Assembly (NCBI RefSeq): GCF_002160525.1
Contig: NZ_NFKT01000037.1
Coordinates: 1 to 40,866 of the forward strand
DNA: 40,866 nt
From: Lachnoclostridium sp. An169
GTDB taxonomy: Bacteria; Bacillota; Clostridia; Lachnospirales; Lachnospiraceae
Direction: 5' to 3'
The stretch's first letter is position 1. Each line of letters begins with the position of its first letter. Shown here in pieces: positions 16,018 through 25,000 of the stretch. Under the pieces are notes generated by a model, which was given only the letters and a program-made list of their open reading frames with translations, ran no database searches and was not told where the DNA came from. Both the position numbers and the translations under genes were made by a program.

Positions 16018-18552
16018 ATGAAGATGAAAGTCAGGAACAAAACGGCATTTACCAATGCGGTGACGTCTCTGGAGGCGGAAAATGCCCGGGTGGCGTACGA
16101 GGCGGCGTTGGAGGGAATCGTCCTTCTGGAAAATGACGGAGTCCTGCCCCTGGCGCCGGGCAGGGTGGCGCTGTACGGAGCGGGCGCGGGCATGACTATC
16201 AAGGGAGGATCCGGTTCCGGCGAAGTGAACGAGCGCCATGCAGTTTCGATCCTGGAAGGTATGGAAGAGGCGGGATATACCGTGACGACGAAGCGCTGGA
16301 TCGAGGCGTATGCAGAGGAGTACCGGAAAGGGCTGGAAGAGTATAAAGCCGAGTTTCAGCGCAGGATGCTGAAACTGGACATGGTCAATATCATGAGTGA
16401 TCCGTATCAGTACCCCTTCGGGCAGCCGGTCACCATAGAAGATGTTGAGGAATCGGATACCGATGTGTGTATCTATGTGATCGCCCGCCAGGCGGGAGAA
16501 GGGGCGGACCGGAAACTGGACGAGCATGCATATTCCCTTTCGAATGAGGAGAAGATGAATCTTGCCATGTGTGCTGCCAACTATGAGAAACTGATCGTTG
16601 TGATCAATACAGGATCTGTTTTTGATATGAGTTTTCTTGATGAGATTCAGGGAATCGGCGCGGTGGTCTACTATTCGCAGCAGGGAATGGAAGGCGGAAA
16701 GGCGTTCGCGGACATCATTTCCGGAAAAGTTTGCCCGTCTGCAAAGACGGTGGACACATGGCCCGTGAAATACGAGGATATCCCCTTTGCTTCGGAGTAC
16801 AGTTATCTCAACGGAAATGTGGATGAGGAATATTACCGGGAAGGAGTTTTTGTGGGGTACCGCTATTTTGACAGCTATGATGTGGAGCCGCGCTATCCCT
16901 TCGGTTACGGGCTTTCCTATACAACATTTTCTGTGGAGCAAATGGGAGTCAGCAGAGCGGGAACAGAAGTGACGGCCGAGGCGAAAGTGACGAATACCGG
17001 AGAATACTATTCCGGCAAAGAAGCGGTTCAGCTCTACGTCAGCTGCCCCCAGACCGGGATGGCAAAAGAGTATCAGAGGCTTGTCGCATTTGCAAAGACC
17101 GGAGAATTAAAGCCGGGTGAAAGTGAGAACGTCAAGCTTACATTTAAAATGGAAGAGCTGGCTTCTTACCGGGAGGAGCGCGGGGCGTTCGTCCTGGATG
17201 GAGGCGATTATATCCTGCGTCTTGGGACATCTTCCAGAAATACCGAGGCGGCAGCAGTGCTTGTCCTTGACGATGCGGTTGTCACGGAGGAGTGCAGGCA
17301 TATCCACGGACCGGAAACTCTTGTGGAAGAGATCGATCCGCCGCAGAAGGAGTCCATGATGACGGCGGACACTGCGGACCAGCAGGATAATGATCTGGAG
17401 CGGATCGCAGTAAGTGCAGCGGAGTTTGAGACAGTTTCCCATGTGTATGAGGCGCCGGAAGTGTATTCCTCCGCTGTGACGGATGCAGTCCTCAATGTAC
17501 TTACTCCGGAGGAGCTGTGCAGTGTGGTTGCAGGGGCAGGTGTGATGGGAAACGGACCGCGGTTTTTCGATGCGCCGGGATCAGCAGGCTATACGACCGG
17601 TGAGCTGATCGGTAAGGGTCTTCCTAACGTATGTCTGGCGGACGGACCGGCAGGACTCCGGCTTCAGAGAAGATCTACAGTGACAAGAAGCGGACGGCTC
17701 AAACCGGTGGATCCGATGATCTCCGTTATGGAATATTTCCCGGAGTTTTTCAAAAAGGCGGCGCTTGGAAATCCGGAAAAACAGCCATGTGTCTATCAGT
17801 TTGCCACTTCATTTCCGGTGGGGACAGCCCTTGCTCAGTCCTGGAATACCGGACTGATCGAGAGAGTCGGACAAGCTGTGGGAAAGGAAATGGAAGCCTA
17901 CGGAGTTACTTACTGGCTGGCGCCGGGCATGAATATCCACAGGAATCCGCTGTGCGGCAGAAACTTTGAGTATTACTCGGAAGACCCGCTGCTTACGGGA
18001 AAGATGGCGGCAGCCATGAGCCGGGGCGTGCAGTCCAGAAGAGGCTGCTATGTGACGGTGAAGCATTTCTGCTGCAACAACCAGGAGGACAACCGCAACC
18101 GCACGAACGCCAATGTAAATGAGAGAGCGCTCCGTGAGATCTATCTGAAAGGTTTCGAGATTGCTGTGAAAGAAGGAAAACCGAAGGCGCTGATGACAAG
18201 CTATAACAAGTTAAACGGCACCTATGTCAACAACAGCTATGATCTGCTCACAGACGTTCTGCGAAATGAGTGGGGCTTCGACGGCGTGGTGATGACTGAC
18301 TGGTCCGCTACCGGCAAAGGGCTGGGAAGCCACAGCGAGGCGATCATGGCGGGAAATGATCTGATTATGCCGGGAGGAAGCGGCGTCGTCAGAGAACTTA
18401 AGAAAAAACTGAAATCCGGTGAGCTGGACGAGACAGCATTGAGAAGATGTGCCGCCAACGTGATCCGGGGAATTACAGGCTCCAGGATCTATCAGGCGTA
18501 CCGGAGAATGTACGGGAAGAAAATGGAGAATAACAGGGAGAATAAAGGGTGA
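16018..18552 (+). CDS. GH3 beta-glucosidase, circularly permuted domain order
   Basis: An 844-residue cytoplasmic glycoside hydrolase family 3 enzyme. The domain order is inverted relative to most GH3 proteins. The alpha/beta sandwich comes first (about residues 20-290, including VLLENDGVLPL and GEGADR at 160-165). Next comes a fibronectin III-like domain (about 300-400; FGYGLSYTTF, GKEAVQLYVS). After a linker, the TIM barrel follows (about 490-800; GMNIHRNPLCGRNFEYYSEDP, KHFCCNNQE). The nucleophile is Asp761 in GVVMTDW. Permuted GH3 enzymes of this type are known from Ruminococcus albus and Butyrivibrio. They hydrolyse beta-glucosides from the non-reducing end. ATG 16018 has AAGGAGG upstream. 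No transporter is adjacent on the same strand, so the substrate route is unclear. Confidence 0.92.
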   Translation: MKMKVRNKTAFTNAVTSLEAENARVAYEAALEGIVLLENDGVLPLAPGRVALYGAGAGMTIKGGSGSGEVNERHAVSILEGMEEAGYTVTTKRWIEAYAEEYRKGLEEYKAEFQRRMLKLDMVNIMSDPYQYPFGQPVTIEDVEESDTDVCIYVIARQAGEGADRKLDEHAYSLSNEEKMNLAMCAANYEKLIVVINTGSVFDMSFLDEIQGIGAVVYYSQQGMEGGKAFADIISGKVCPSAKTVDTWPVKYEDIPFASEYSYLNGNVDEEYYREGVFVGYRYFDSYDVEPRYPFGYGLSYTTFSVEQMGVSRAGTEVTAEAKVTNTGEYYSGKEAVQLYVSCPQTGMAKEYQRLVAFAKTGELKPGESENVKLTFKMEELASYREERGAFVLDGGDYILRLGTSSRNTEAAAVLVLDDAVVTEECRHIHGPETLVEEIDPPQKESMMTADTADQQDNDLERIAVSAAEFETVSHVYEAPEVYSSAVTDAVLNVLTPEELCSVVAGAGVMGNGPRFFDAPGSAGYTTGELIGKGLPNVCLADGPAGLRLQRRSTVTRSGRLKPVDPMISVMEYFPEFFKKAALGNPEKQPCVYQFATSFPVGTALAQSWNTGLIERVGQAVGKEMEAYGVTYWLAPGMNIHRNPLCGRNFEYYSEDPLLTGKMAAAMSRGVQSRRGCYVTVKHFCCNNQEDNRNRTNANVNERALREIYLKGFEIAVKEGKPKALMTSYNKLNGTYVNNSYDLLTDVLRNEWGFDGVVMTDWSATGKGLGSHSEAIMAGNDLIMPGGSGVVRELKKKLKSGELDETALRRCAANVIRGITGSRIYQAYRRMYGKKMENNRENKG

Positions 18553-18573
18553 AATCAGGCGGATAAAGAGATG

Positions 18574-18623
18574 CAGGCTGCCGCACGGGGATGAAAACTT
18601 CTTCGTGCGGCAGCCTGTCTTTT
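18574..18623 (+). terminator. Terminator of the GH3 gene
   Basis: A 14-bp perfect stem (CAGGCTGCCGCACG at 18574-18587, CGTGCGGCAGCCTG at 18604-18617) followed by TCTTTT, 22 bp after the stop. Confidence 0.9.
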
Positions 18624-18659
18624 CATAACTCAGAACCATTTTGGGAAGGGGGAGCAGGA

Positions 18660-19655
18660 TCAGGAAAGAAATCTGCAGATCCGGTTCCAGTATTCTTCCA
18701 GTTCCCGATTTCCCGACTGATAGATTTCATGTTTTGTCCCGGGAATCTTTACGAGGGAAACCGCCGTGTTTTGACTGCATTTTTTCGCAAACGCTTCTGT
18801 CTCTTTATTGGATACAAATGTTTCCTTTTCTGCCTGAAATATCAGAAGAGGAGTCCGAATCGTCCGGCAGCTCTTACGCATCAGAAAATGATTTAATTGT
18901 CCGGCAGACACAAGCCATCCGTAGGAGGCTGCATTCATCTGAAACAGCGGATCCGCGTCACGTTTTTTCCGGTAGTATTCGAATCTTGCCCGTGACGTGG
19001 CTGCGCTGTCTTCAAACTGCTCCTGTCCGTCATAAGGTTTCTGCCCCATAACATAATCCCGCTCTTTCCCTGCCATGCAGAATACGCCGGCGGTTATCTG
19101 CGCGGCAGTCCATGGGATATTTCCGGTCAGCGGCCGGATCATGGGAGAACTCAGGACTGCTTTTTTGAACAGTCCGGGATATATGGATGCCGCCGCAGCC
19201 CCGATCCCTCCGCCCATGGAATGTGCATAAAGGAAGAGCGGCAGATCCGGGTATTTTCTCTTCGCAAATTCTGCTGTATAGACAAGATCATTTACATACC
19301 TGTCAAAGCTGTCCGTATGTACAAGGGAAAGATCATCTGCCAGCCGGTAGCTGCGCCCGTGACCGCAGTGCTCGACACAGAAAACATGAAAATTCATTTT
19401 TAAGAAATAATAAACCGGCTCAAGATACTTTTCCGCTGTCTCCGTGAATCCGTGCGAGATCAGAATGACGCCACGGGGTGTGTCTGCCCGATAGGAGACA
19501 CAGTACAGCTTTTTCCCGGCTTCCCGTTCCAGAAAAAAGACTTTCCGGTGTTCTGTCAGGTACGGGATCACCTTTTCGTCCATTGCGGAGACATAATTTC
19601 TTTCGTCTATAATAAAACTATTTACACCCGCTTCTTTCATATATCCGACTTTCAT
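18660..19655 (-). CDS. Alpha/beta hydrolase, monoglyceride lipase/lysophospholipase-like
   Basis: A 331-residue serine hydrolase of the Hydrolase_4/lysophospholipase group (PldB, monoacylglycerol lipase). The oxyanion motif is SHGF (residues 67-70) and the nucleophile elbow AHSMGGG has Ser146. The C-terminal catalytic His is in GTKHEIYQ (His309). The usual Asp of the triad appears to be replaced by Glu in FQAEKETFVS. There is no signal peptide. The first ATG (19655) overlaps the stop of the upstream symporter (ATGA), so translation is coupled. In this operon the enzyme probably cleaves an ester on, or a lipid related to, the compound imported by the symporter. Substrate unknown. Confidence 0.82.
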   Translation of the reverse strand: MKVGYMKEAGVNSFIIDERNYVSAMDEKVIPYLTEHRKVFFLEREAGKKLYCVSYRADTPRGVILISHGFTETAEKYLEPVYYFLKMNFHVFCVEHCGHGRSYRLADDLSLVHTDSFDRYVNDLVYTAEFAKRKYPDLPLFLYAHSMGGGIGAAAASIYPGLFKKAVLSSPMIRPLTGNIPWTAAQITAGVFCMAGKERDYVMGQKPYDGQEQFEDSAATSRARFEYYRKKRDADPLFQMNAASYGWLVSAGQLNHFLMRKSCRTIRTPLLIFQAEKETFVSNKETEAFAKKCSQNTAVSLVKIPGTKHEIYQSGNRELEEYWNRICRFLS

Positions 19656-21010
19656 CCTTTCAATCCGATCCCGGCATTGATTTTCTGTTCATTGTAGAAG
19701 ACCAGCAGGATTCCTCCCAGGAAGCAGAATCCGGCTGCTCCAAAAGCGGCAATCCGATAGCCGGCGCCTGTAGCCGTGCCGATGGTGGAGACGGCCGTAA
19801 ATATCAGCATGGATACGCTCTGCCCCAACTTGAAAGCGAAAGTTCTGGCAGCATAAAACATTCCCTCCCGGTTACTTCCGGTCCTGTTCGCGTCTCCTTC
19901 AGCGATATCCGCAATGACAGACTGGGGCAGGATGCCGAAGATGGCCATAGGCAGAGAAGCCGCCACGGTAAGGATCCACCCCTGTATCTCCGGCGAAATC
20001 ACGCTGATTCTTCCCATAAAGCCTGTGTAAAGAAATGCGATGGAAAATGCGGCAAATGCAAAGAGAATCAGCTTTTTCTTGCCGGTTCGGGGAGCAATCC
20101 TGTTGATGGGTATATAAAAGATCAGAGAGAGCGCTGTCATGCTTACGAAGTAAAGTGTGGTCATGGACTCCGGCAGCTTCAGAAGGCTTGTGACAAAAAA
20201 AGGAAGTCCGGTCTGGAACATCGTCAGTCCGATCCAGTACATAATATCCGATCCCACAAACTTGCAGAATTCCCTGTTCCGGAACGTGGCGGCAAGCGAC
20301 CGGAGAGCACTGTCCCCTGTGGGCGCGGCATTTACATAATCCTTTTCGCGGATTGTCCATACCGGAATCTGCATACAGATAAATGCAATGACCGCCATCA
20401 CGGCAAACGTAGTACGGATCGCGTTTACCCTCCCAAGGGCGGGGATCAGAAATCCCCAGAGCACAGGCGCCAGGTAAGCCACCGCTGTTCCGGCGATAAA
20501 GGTAAATGAGATGACTGTGGAAATGTCAAGCCTCTCTTTCTGCGTATGTCCCAGTTCCGGGATCAGGGCATTATACGGCGTGCAGTAGGCTGTGATCGAA
20601 AAATAATAGACAAGAACCATTACAAAGAGAAAGACCCCATTGATCCGGCTCAGACCGTTTACCGGAGACCAGAACACCAGCACGGTAGAAAGCGCAAGGG
20701 GAAATGAAGCCCACTTAAGAAAAGGAATTCTCCGGCCTTCTTTTGCTCTGCAACGGTCTGACCAGGAAGCTACCATCGGATCTGTGACGGCATCAAATAT
20801 ACGTCCGAAAGCTGTAATGCCGCCGATCACAGTGAATACTCCGAAGATCACCAGACCCTGAGGAACAAATACGGTCTGCCCCTGGCTGACTGCCACCTCA
20901 TCGGGCTGATAGAAGTATACCAGCCAGTTGGAAATAAGACCGGACAGGAGCGCCCATCCGAACTGGCCCGCTGCAAATTGCCAGATTTTTCCTGTTGTAA
21001 GTTTCTTCAT
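19652..21010 (-). CDS. GPH-family sugar:cation symporter (second)
   Basis: A 452-residue, roughly 12-TM transporter of the GPH/MelB family. The start reads KIWQFAAGQFGWALLSGLISNWLVYFY, and the conserved loop FDAVTDPMVASWSDRCRAKEGRRIPF is the family signature for cation-coupled sugar transport. ATG 21010 follows GGAGG. It is the middle gene of a TetR-symporter-hydrolase operon: 23 bp after the TetR gene, overlapping the hydrolase by 4 nt. It differs strongly from the GPH protein at 3420-4889, so the two carry different substrates. Confidence 0.85.
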   Translation of the reverse strand: MKKLTTGKIWQFAAGQFGWALLSGLISNWLVYFYQPDEVAVSQGQTVFVPQGLVIFGVFTVIGGITAFGRIFDAVTDPMVASWSDRCRAKEGRRIPFLKWASFPLALSTVLVFWSPVNGLSRINGVFLFVMVLVYYFSITAYCTPYNALIPELGHTQKERLDISTVISFTFIAGTAVAYLAPVLWGFLIPALGRVNAIRTTFAVMAVIAFICMQIPVWTIREKDYVNAAPTGDSALRSLAATFRNREFCKFVGSDIMYWIGLTMFQTGLPFFVTSLLKLPESMTTLYFVSMTALSLIFYIPINRIAPRTGKKKLILFAFAAFSIAFLYTGFMGRISVISPEIQGWILTVAASLPMAIFGILPQSVIADIAEGDANRTGSNREGMFYAARTFAFKLGQSVSMLIFTAVSTIGTATGAGYRIAAFGAAGFCFLGGILLVFYNEQKINAGIGLKG

Positions 21011-21033
21011 TTTCCTTCCTCCTTCATTTACCG

Positions 21034-21696
21034 TCAGCTTTGCCTCTGTGTGTTCGACAGTCCCAGGATCAGGAGTTCCCCGGCGATCTTTACCTGCCGG
21101 AAAAGAGAGACCCTCTCATCAGAAGGGAGCAGCCGGCCGCCGGCCGCCAGCTTCTGCATCAGACTCAGCATGATGTGAGTCAGTGTAAAATACGTTTCGT
21201 CTACAGACCATGAAAAGCAAAGGCTTCCATCTGCCAGTCCCTTTTCCAACGCCCGGGTCACATATTGCTTCAGATCCAGAATTTGAGCTTCGTACTCCTC
21301 CAGCCGATCCCATGGAATATGATATTTCATAATAAATGAGTCAAATTCATAAAGAAACTTCAGAAATGAAAATTCCGTTTCAAACAGCTCCTGAAAAATA
21401 TCCATGATCTGCTCCATCTGCGCCCTGCCGTCTGCTTCCCGATATGTCGGAGAATCCAGCTTTTTTACGTATTTTCCGGAGATTGTTTTCCAATAAAAAA
21501 CCGCGCTGCTGACGGCAAGCTCAGCTTTAGTGGAAAAATAACGGTAGACAGTTGTCGGACCTGTTCCGGCATGTTTTGCCACCTCTTCGATCGAGACATC
21601 TTCTATGGTGCGTTTGCAGAAAAGATCAAGGGCCGCAGCAAGGATCTGTTCTGAACGGCAGGCGCGCTGTCGCTCCCGGGTAATTGATCCGCTCAT
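21034..21696 (-). CDS. TetR-family regulator of the symporter-hydrolase operon
   Basis: A 220-residue TetR protein. The helix-turn-helix lies in the first 55 residues: ILAAALDLFCKRTIEDVSIEEVAKHAGTGPTTVYRYFSTK is split here by helix boundaries, with TVYRYFS as the recognition part. The remainder is a helical effector domain. ATG 21696 has AAGGAGG upstream. It is the first gene of a three-gene operon and is preceded by a consensus promoter with a 17-bp palindrome just downstream of the start site, so it probably represses its own operon until a ligand is present. Confidence 0.85.
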   Translation of the reverse strand: MSGSITRERQRACRSEQILAAALDLFCKRTIEDVSIEEVAKHAGTGPTTVYRYFSTKAELAVSSAVFYWKTISGKYVKKLDSPTYREADGRAQMEQIMDIFQELFETEFSFLKFLYEFDSFIMKYHIPWDRLEEYEAQILDLKQYVTRALEKGLADGSLCFSWSVDETYFTLTHIMLSLMQKLAAGGRLLPSDERVSLFRQVKIAGELLILGLSNTQRQS

Positions 21697-21715
21697 AGTT
21701 CCTCCTTCTTCTTTA

Positions 21716-21732
21716 TGGTAGTATTACTACCA
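21716..21732. promoter_or_regulatory. 17-bp palindromic operator of the TetR operon
   Basis: TGGTAGTA (21716-21723), one T, TACTACCA (21725-21732): perfect arms. It lies about 12 bases downstream of the -10 and 20 bases before the TetR start, so repressor binding would block transcription. Confidence 0.8.
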
Positions 21733-21743
21733 GTTTTGTATAT

Positions 21744-21772
21744 ATTGTACATCTCTTCTCGTTCTGTGTCAA
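21744..21772 (-). promoter_or_regulatory. Sigma-A promoter of the TetR-symporter-hydrolase operon
   Basis: On the minus strand TTGACA (21767-21772), 17-bp spacer, TACAAT (21744-21749). Confidence 0.85.
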
Positions 21773-21890
21773 CGATTTTATGCATCTTTCTTCAGATTGC
21801 CTGCTGCAGAAACATTATTGTACAACTATAAAGAACAGCAATGGAGCCGGTTCCGTATCCTGAGATGTGCATACAGGCGAAAAAAGGAAA

Positions 21891-21934
21891 AAAATAAGGA
21901 GAAACGCTGATTTTTCAACGTTTCTCCTTATTTT
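21891..21934 (-). terminator. Terminator of the tRNA-Glu/tRNA-Cys transcript
   Basis: A perfect 16-bp stem (21891-21906 with 21919-21934) with a 12-nt loop. On the minus strand it ends in a T-rich run (TTTTTTTCC). It follows tRNA-Cys by 7 nt. Confidence 0.9.
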
Positions 21935-21940
21935 GACAAG

Positions 21941-22012
21941 AGGCGCAGACCGGATTTGAACCGGTGAATCAGGGTGTTGCAGACCCACGCCTTACCACTT
22001 GGCTACTGCGCC
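21941..22012 (-). tRNA. tRNA-Cys (GCA)
   Basis: A 72-nt cloverleaf. The acceptor GGCGCAG pairs with CTGCGCC, with discriminator U; the T-arm is CCGGTTCAAATCCGG; the anticodon loop CTGCAAC gives GCA. The 3' CCA is not encoded. Confidence 0.95.
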
Positions 22013-22062
22013 TAGCTATGAGCACTTAGCGACCGTCTTTTGTTCGCCTTACTGTGTTCAAG

Positions 22063-22134
22063 TGACCCCGACGGGAATCGAACCCGTGTTACCGCCGTGA
22101 AAGGGCGATGTCTTAACCGCTTGACCACGGGGCC
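22063..22134 (-). tRNA. tRNA-Glu (TTC)
   Basis: A 72-nt cloverleaf. The acceptor GGCCCCG pairs with CGGGGTC (one G-U), with discriminator A; the T-arm is ACGGGTTCGATTCCCGT; the anticodon loop CTTTCAC gives TTC. It lies upstream of tRNA-Cys in the same transcript and has no encoded CCA. Confidence 0.95.
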
Positions 22135-22169
22135 ATAGGATGACACTGCTTCCGCAGCGACCGGTGTCT

Positions 22170-22198
22170 ATCATAGCATAAGATGAGGGGAAATGCAA
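22170..22198 (-). promoter_or_regulatory. Promoter of the tRNA pair
   Basis: On the minus strand TTGCAT (22193-22198), 17-bp spacer, TATGAT (22170-22175), about 36 nt before tRNA-Glu. Confidence 0.7.
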
Positions 22199-22237
22199 GG
22201 GTTTTTTTGAAAAACACAAAACGAAAATCCCGAACCG

Positions 22238-22271
22238 AAAATCCCGAAGGTCTGCACACCTTCGGGATTTT
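22238..22271 (-). terminator. Terminator of the trp operon
   Basis: A 14-bp perfect stem AAAATCCCGAAGGT (22238-22251) / ACCTTCGGGATTTT (22258-22271), 47 nt after the trpA stop and T-rich on the exit side. A partial copy of the arm, CGAAAATCCCGAA, lies just to its left (22223-22235). Confidence 0.85.
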
Positions 22272-22318
22272 CTATTCCGTTTTTGGTATGGTGGCTTAAG
22301 CCACAGGCTGGTCAGCGC

Positions 22319-23092
22319 TTATTTTCTCATCCCATCCGTCATCTTTTTCACATATTCTCCCACATAGGGTGCTGCCTCTTTCCCGTGCTCCCCGATAATT
22401 TTCACAATGGCGGAACCGACGATAACTCCGTCTGCAAGTTCTGCCATTTTCCCCGCCTGTTCCGGCGTTGAGATGCCGAAACCGATAGCGCAGGGAATAT
22501 CCGTATTCTGGCGGACAACATTTATAATGGAAGAAAGGTCTGTGGTGATCTCGCTTCGGGCTCCGGTGACGCCAAGGCTCGAGACGATGTACAGGAATCC
22601 TTCCGCCTCCTTTGCAATCATGGCGATGCGGTTTTCCGAGGTCGGCGCGATCATGGATATCAGATCCACACCGTATTTCCTGCAGATCGGGAGAAATTCT
22701 TCTTTCTCCTCATAGGGAATATCGGGCAGGATCAGTCCGTCCATGCCGATGTCCCGGCAGGTGGAGATGAAGCGTTCCGCTCCGTAGGAAAATACCACGT
22801 TTGCATAGGTCATGAACACCATGGGGACGGTTACATCCCGGCGCAGTTCCCGGACAAAGTCGAAAATTTTATCTGTGGTGACGCCCCCTTTCAGGGCGCG
22901 GATATTCGCCCCCTGGATTACCGGACCTTCCGCGGTGGGATCGGAGAAGGGGATGCCCAGCTCGATCAGGTCAGCCCCGTTCTCCACGGCTGCGCGGACG
23001 ACGGCTCCGGTGGTCTCAAGATCCGGATCTCCGCAGGTGACAAATGCAATAAATGCCTTTTTATTTTCAAATGCGTTTCTGATATTACTCAT
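22319..23092 (-). CDS. trpA: Tryptophan synthase alpha subunit
   Basis: A 257-residue TIM-barrel enzyme that splits indole-3-glycerol phosphate into indole and glyceraldehyde 3-phosphate and passes indole to TrpB. The catalytic Glu44 ([11 protein letters not shown]) and Asp51 align exactly with the numbering of the E. coli protein. The phosphate-binding end GFGISTPEQ is present. The start at 23092 (MSNIRNAF) has GGGGAGG upstream and overlaps trpB by 8 nt; nine more in-frame codons upstream are not needed. It is the last gene of the trp operon, with a terminator directly after it. Confidence 0.96.
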   Translation of the reverse strand: MSNIRNAFENKKAFIAFVTCGDPDLETTGAVVRAAVENGADLIELGIPFSDPTAEGPVIQGANIRALKGGVTTDKIFDFVRELRRDVTVPMVFMTYANVVFSYGAERFISTCRDIGMDGLILPDIPYEEKEEFLPICRKYGVDLISMIAPTSENRIAMIAKEAEGFLYIVSSLGVTGARSEITTDLSSIINVVRQNTDIPCAIGFGISTPEQAGKMAELADGVIVGSAIVKIIGEHGKEAAPYVGEYVKKMTDGMRK

Positions 23093-24275
23093 GGATATCC
23101 TCCCCTCTGTAGCGGGCAATGGCGGCGCAGTCCTTGTCGCCTCTGCCGGAAATCGTGATAACGATGATCTGGTCTTTTCTCATCTGAGGAGCTGCCTTCA
23201 TGGCGTATGCAACCGCGTGGGCGGACTCGATGGCGGGGATGATCCCTTCGGTGCGCGCCAGGTACTCGAAGGCGTTTACCGCTTCGTCGTCGGTAACGGG
23301 GACATATTCTGCCCGGCCGGTGTCGTGGAGCCATGCGTGCTCCGGGCCGACGCCAGGATAGTCAAGCCCTGCGGAAATGGAGTAGACCGGGGCGATCTGA
23401 CCGTACTCATCCTGGCAGAAGTAGGACTTCATGCCGTGGAAAATGCCTACTCTCCCGGTGTTTACCGTGGCGGCAGTCTCAAAGGTGTCGATGCCCCGTC
23501 CCGCTGCTTCGCATCCGATCAGCCGTACTTCTTTGTCTTCGATGAAATGATAGAAGCTTCCGATGGCGTTGGAACCGCCGCCCACGCAGGCGATCACGGC
23601 ATCCGGGAGCCGCCCCTCCTTCTCCATGATCTGCACTTTGATCTCTTTGGAGATAACCGCCTGGAAATCCCGCACAATGGTAGGAAACGGATGGGGACCC
23701 ATGACGGAGCCGAGGCAGTAGTGGGTGTCGTCAATCCGGGACGTCCATTCGCGCATGGCCTCGGATACCGCGTCTTTTAATGTGGCGGTTCCGGATGTGA
23801 CAGGAATCACTTCCGCGCCCAGGAGCCTCATGCGGTAAACGTTGAGCGCCTGGCGGATCGTATCTTCCTCGCCCATGAAGACAACGCACTCCATACCCAT
23901 CAGGGCGGCGGCTGTGGCAGTGGCAACACCGTGCTGCCCGGCGCCGGTCTCTGCGATGAGGCGGGTCTTGCCCATCTTTTTTGCCAGAAGCGCCTGCCCG
24001 AGGACATTGTTGATCTTGTGGGCGCCGGTGTGGTTGAGATCCTCCCGTTTCAGATAGATCTTCGCGCCGCCCAGGTCCTTTGTCATCTTTTCCGCATAGT
24101 AAAGTCTGGAAGGTCTTCCCGCATATTCATTGAGAAGATAGTTGAGTTCCCGGTTGAAATCCGGGTCGTTTTTATAGTGGTCATACGCCTGTTCCAGTTC
24201 GATGACGGCGTTCATCAGTGTTTCCGGAATGTACTGGCCGCCATGGATGCCGAAACGTCCTTTTGGATTTGTCAT
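23085..24275 (-). CDS. trpB: Tryptophan synthase beta subunit
   Basis: A 396-residue PLP enzyme that joins indole and L-serine into tryptophan. The PLP lysine is Lys87 in [10 protein letters not shown], and the phosphate-binding loop GGGSNAIG and the ETGAGQHG motif are intact. It belongs to the standard TrpB1 class. Its ATG overlaps the trpF stop (ATGA, 24272-24275) and its end overlaps trpA by 8 nt, so the three genes are translationally coupled. Confidence 0.96.
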   Translation of the reverse strand: MTNPKGRFGIHGGQYIPETLMNAVIELEQAYDHYKNDPDFNRELNYLLNEYAGRPSRLYYAEKMTKDLGGAKIYLKREDLNHTGAHKINNVLGQALLAKKMGKTRLIAETGAGQHGVATATAAALMGMECVVFMGEEDTIRQALNVYRMRLLGAEVIPVTSGTATLKDAVSEAMREWTSRIDDTHYCLGSVMGPHPFPTIVRDFQAVISKEIKVQIMEKEGRLPDAVIACVGGGSNAIGSFYHFIEDKEVRLIGCEAAGRGIDTFETAATVNTGRVGIFHGMKSYFCQDEYGQIAPVYSISAGLDYPGVGPEHAWLHDTGRAEYVPVTDDEAVNAFEYLARTEGIIPAIESAHAVAYAMKAAPQMRKDQIIVITISGRGDKDCAAIARYRGEDIHE

Positions 24276-25000
24276 TGTTCATCTTCCTTTCTGCACGCCT
24301 CTCTTACGGCGTGAACGAATTTTATCATTTTGTCACGGTCCTTATGTCCGTCTGTTTCGATGCCGGAGCTTACGTCCACTGCGTAGGGATGCAGCAGATG
24401 GACTGCTTCGGCGGCGTTGTCCGGGGTGAGCCCTCCGGCGAGAAAATAGGGGCGTCGGATATGCCGGATCCGCTCCCAGTCGAATGTCTCTCCCGTTCCG
24501 CCGCTGCCGGAGTCAAGGAGAATGTAGTCCGCGGCGGAGGATTCAGCGGCGGAGGTTTCTGCAGCGGAGGATTCAGCGGCGGAGGATTCTTTAGCGGAGG
24601 ACTCCGAGGAGAAGGATTCTGCAGCAGAGGACAGCGGAGAATCAGCGGACGGATCAGCAGGAGAATCCGCCCGGAATGCCTGGATCAGGGGCCGGTCTGT
24701 CAGCGCCCGGAGCACCCTGACATACTCCGGAGTCTCGCTTCCGTGAAGCTGGGCGATATCAATGATTCCTTCTTCAAGAAGTTCCGCGATTCGTTCCGGC
24801 GCTTCATTTACGAAAACACCGACTGCCCGGATGCGGGGATCCAGCAGTCCCTTCAGCCTTTCTGCCTGCCCGGGGACAACATACCGCCGGCTTTTCGGGG
24901 CAAAGACGAAGCCGATGTAGTCCGGCATCAGCTCGTTGGCTGTGAGGATGTCGGCTGCTGTCATCAGTCCGCAGAGCTTGATCTTTGTCATGCTGTTCAT
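24272..25000 (-). CDS. trpF: Phosphoribosylanthranilate isomerase with a Ser/Ala/Glu repeat insertion
   Basis: TrpF converts phosphoribosylanthranilate to CdRP. The first 135 residues are normal (KLCGLM with catalytic Cys near residue 10, [21 protein letters not shown]). The end carries the catalytic Asp and phosphate loop ([32 protein letters not shown]). Between the strand ending IQAFRA and YILLDS lies an extra stretch of about 40 residues built from imperfect pentapeptides of the form S-A-[AK]-E-[ST], making the protein 242 residues instead of about 200. The frame is kept and all catalytic elements survive, so the enzyme is probably active with a surface loop. The first ATG (25000) overlaps the trpC stop (ATGA). 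Confidence 0.93.
   Translation of the reverse strand: MNSMTKIKLCGLMTAADILTANELMPDYIGFVFAPKSRRYVVPGQAERLKGLLDPRIRAVGVFVNEAPERIAELLEEGIIDIAQLHGSETPEYVRVLRALTDRPLIQAFRADSPADPSADSPLSSAAESFSSESSAKESSAAESSAAETSAAESSAADYILLDSGSGGTGETFDWERIRHIRRPYFLAGGLTPDNAAEAVHLLHPYAVDVSSGIETDGHKDRDKMIKFVHAVREACRKEDEQ
24528..24668 (-). repeat. 15-bp tandem repeat inside trpF
   Basis: About six imperfect 15-bp units of the type GCGGCGGAGGATTCA (plus-strand sense) encode the Ser/Ala/Glu pentapeptides in TrpF. Units close to 24528-24600 are the most alike; the outer ones are degraded ([20 protein letters not shown]). All keep the frame. Confidence 0.85.

Noticed and set aside
15886..16941. A 351-codon minus-strand open frame across the copy 2 and GH3 genes
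   Set aside because: It lies antisense to two well-supported genes and shows no family features.
24528..24668. Regular repeats that could suggest a CRISPR array or intergenic minisatellite
   Set aside because: The period is 15 bp without spacers, the frame is open throughout, and TrpF motifs flank it on both sides.
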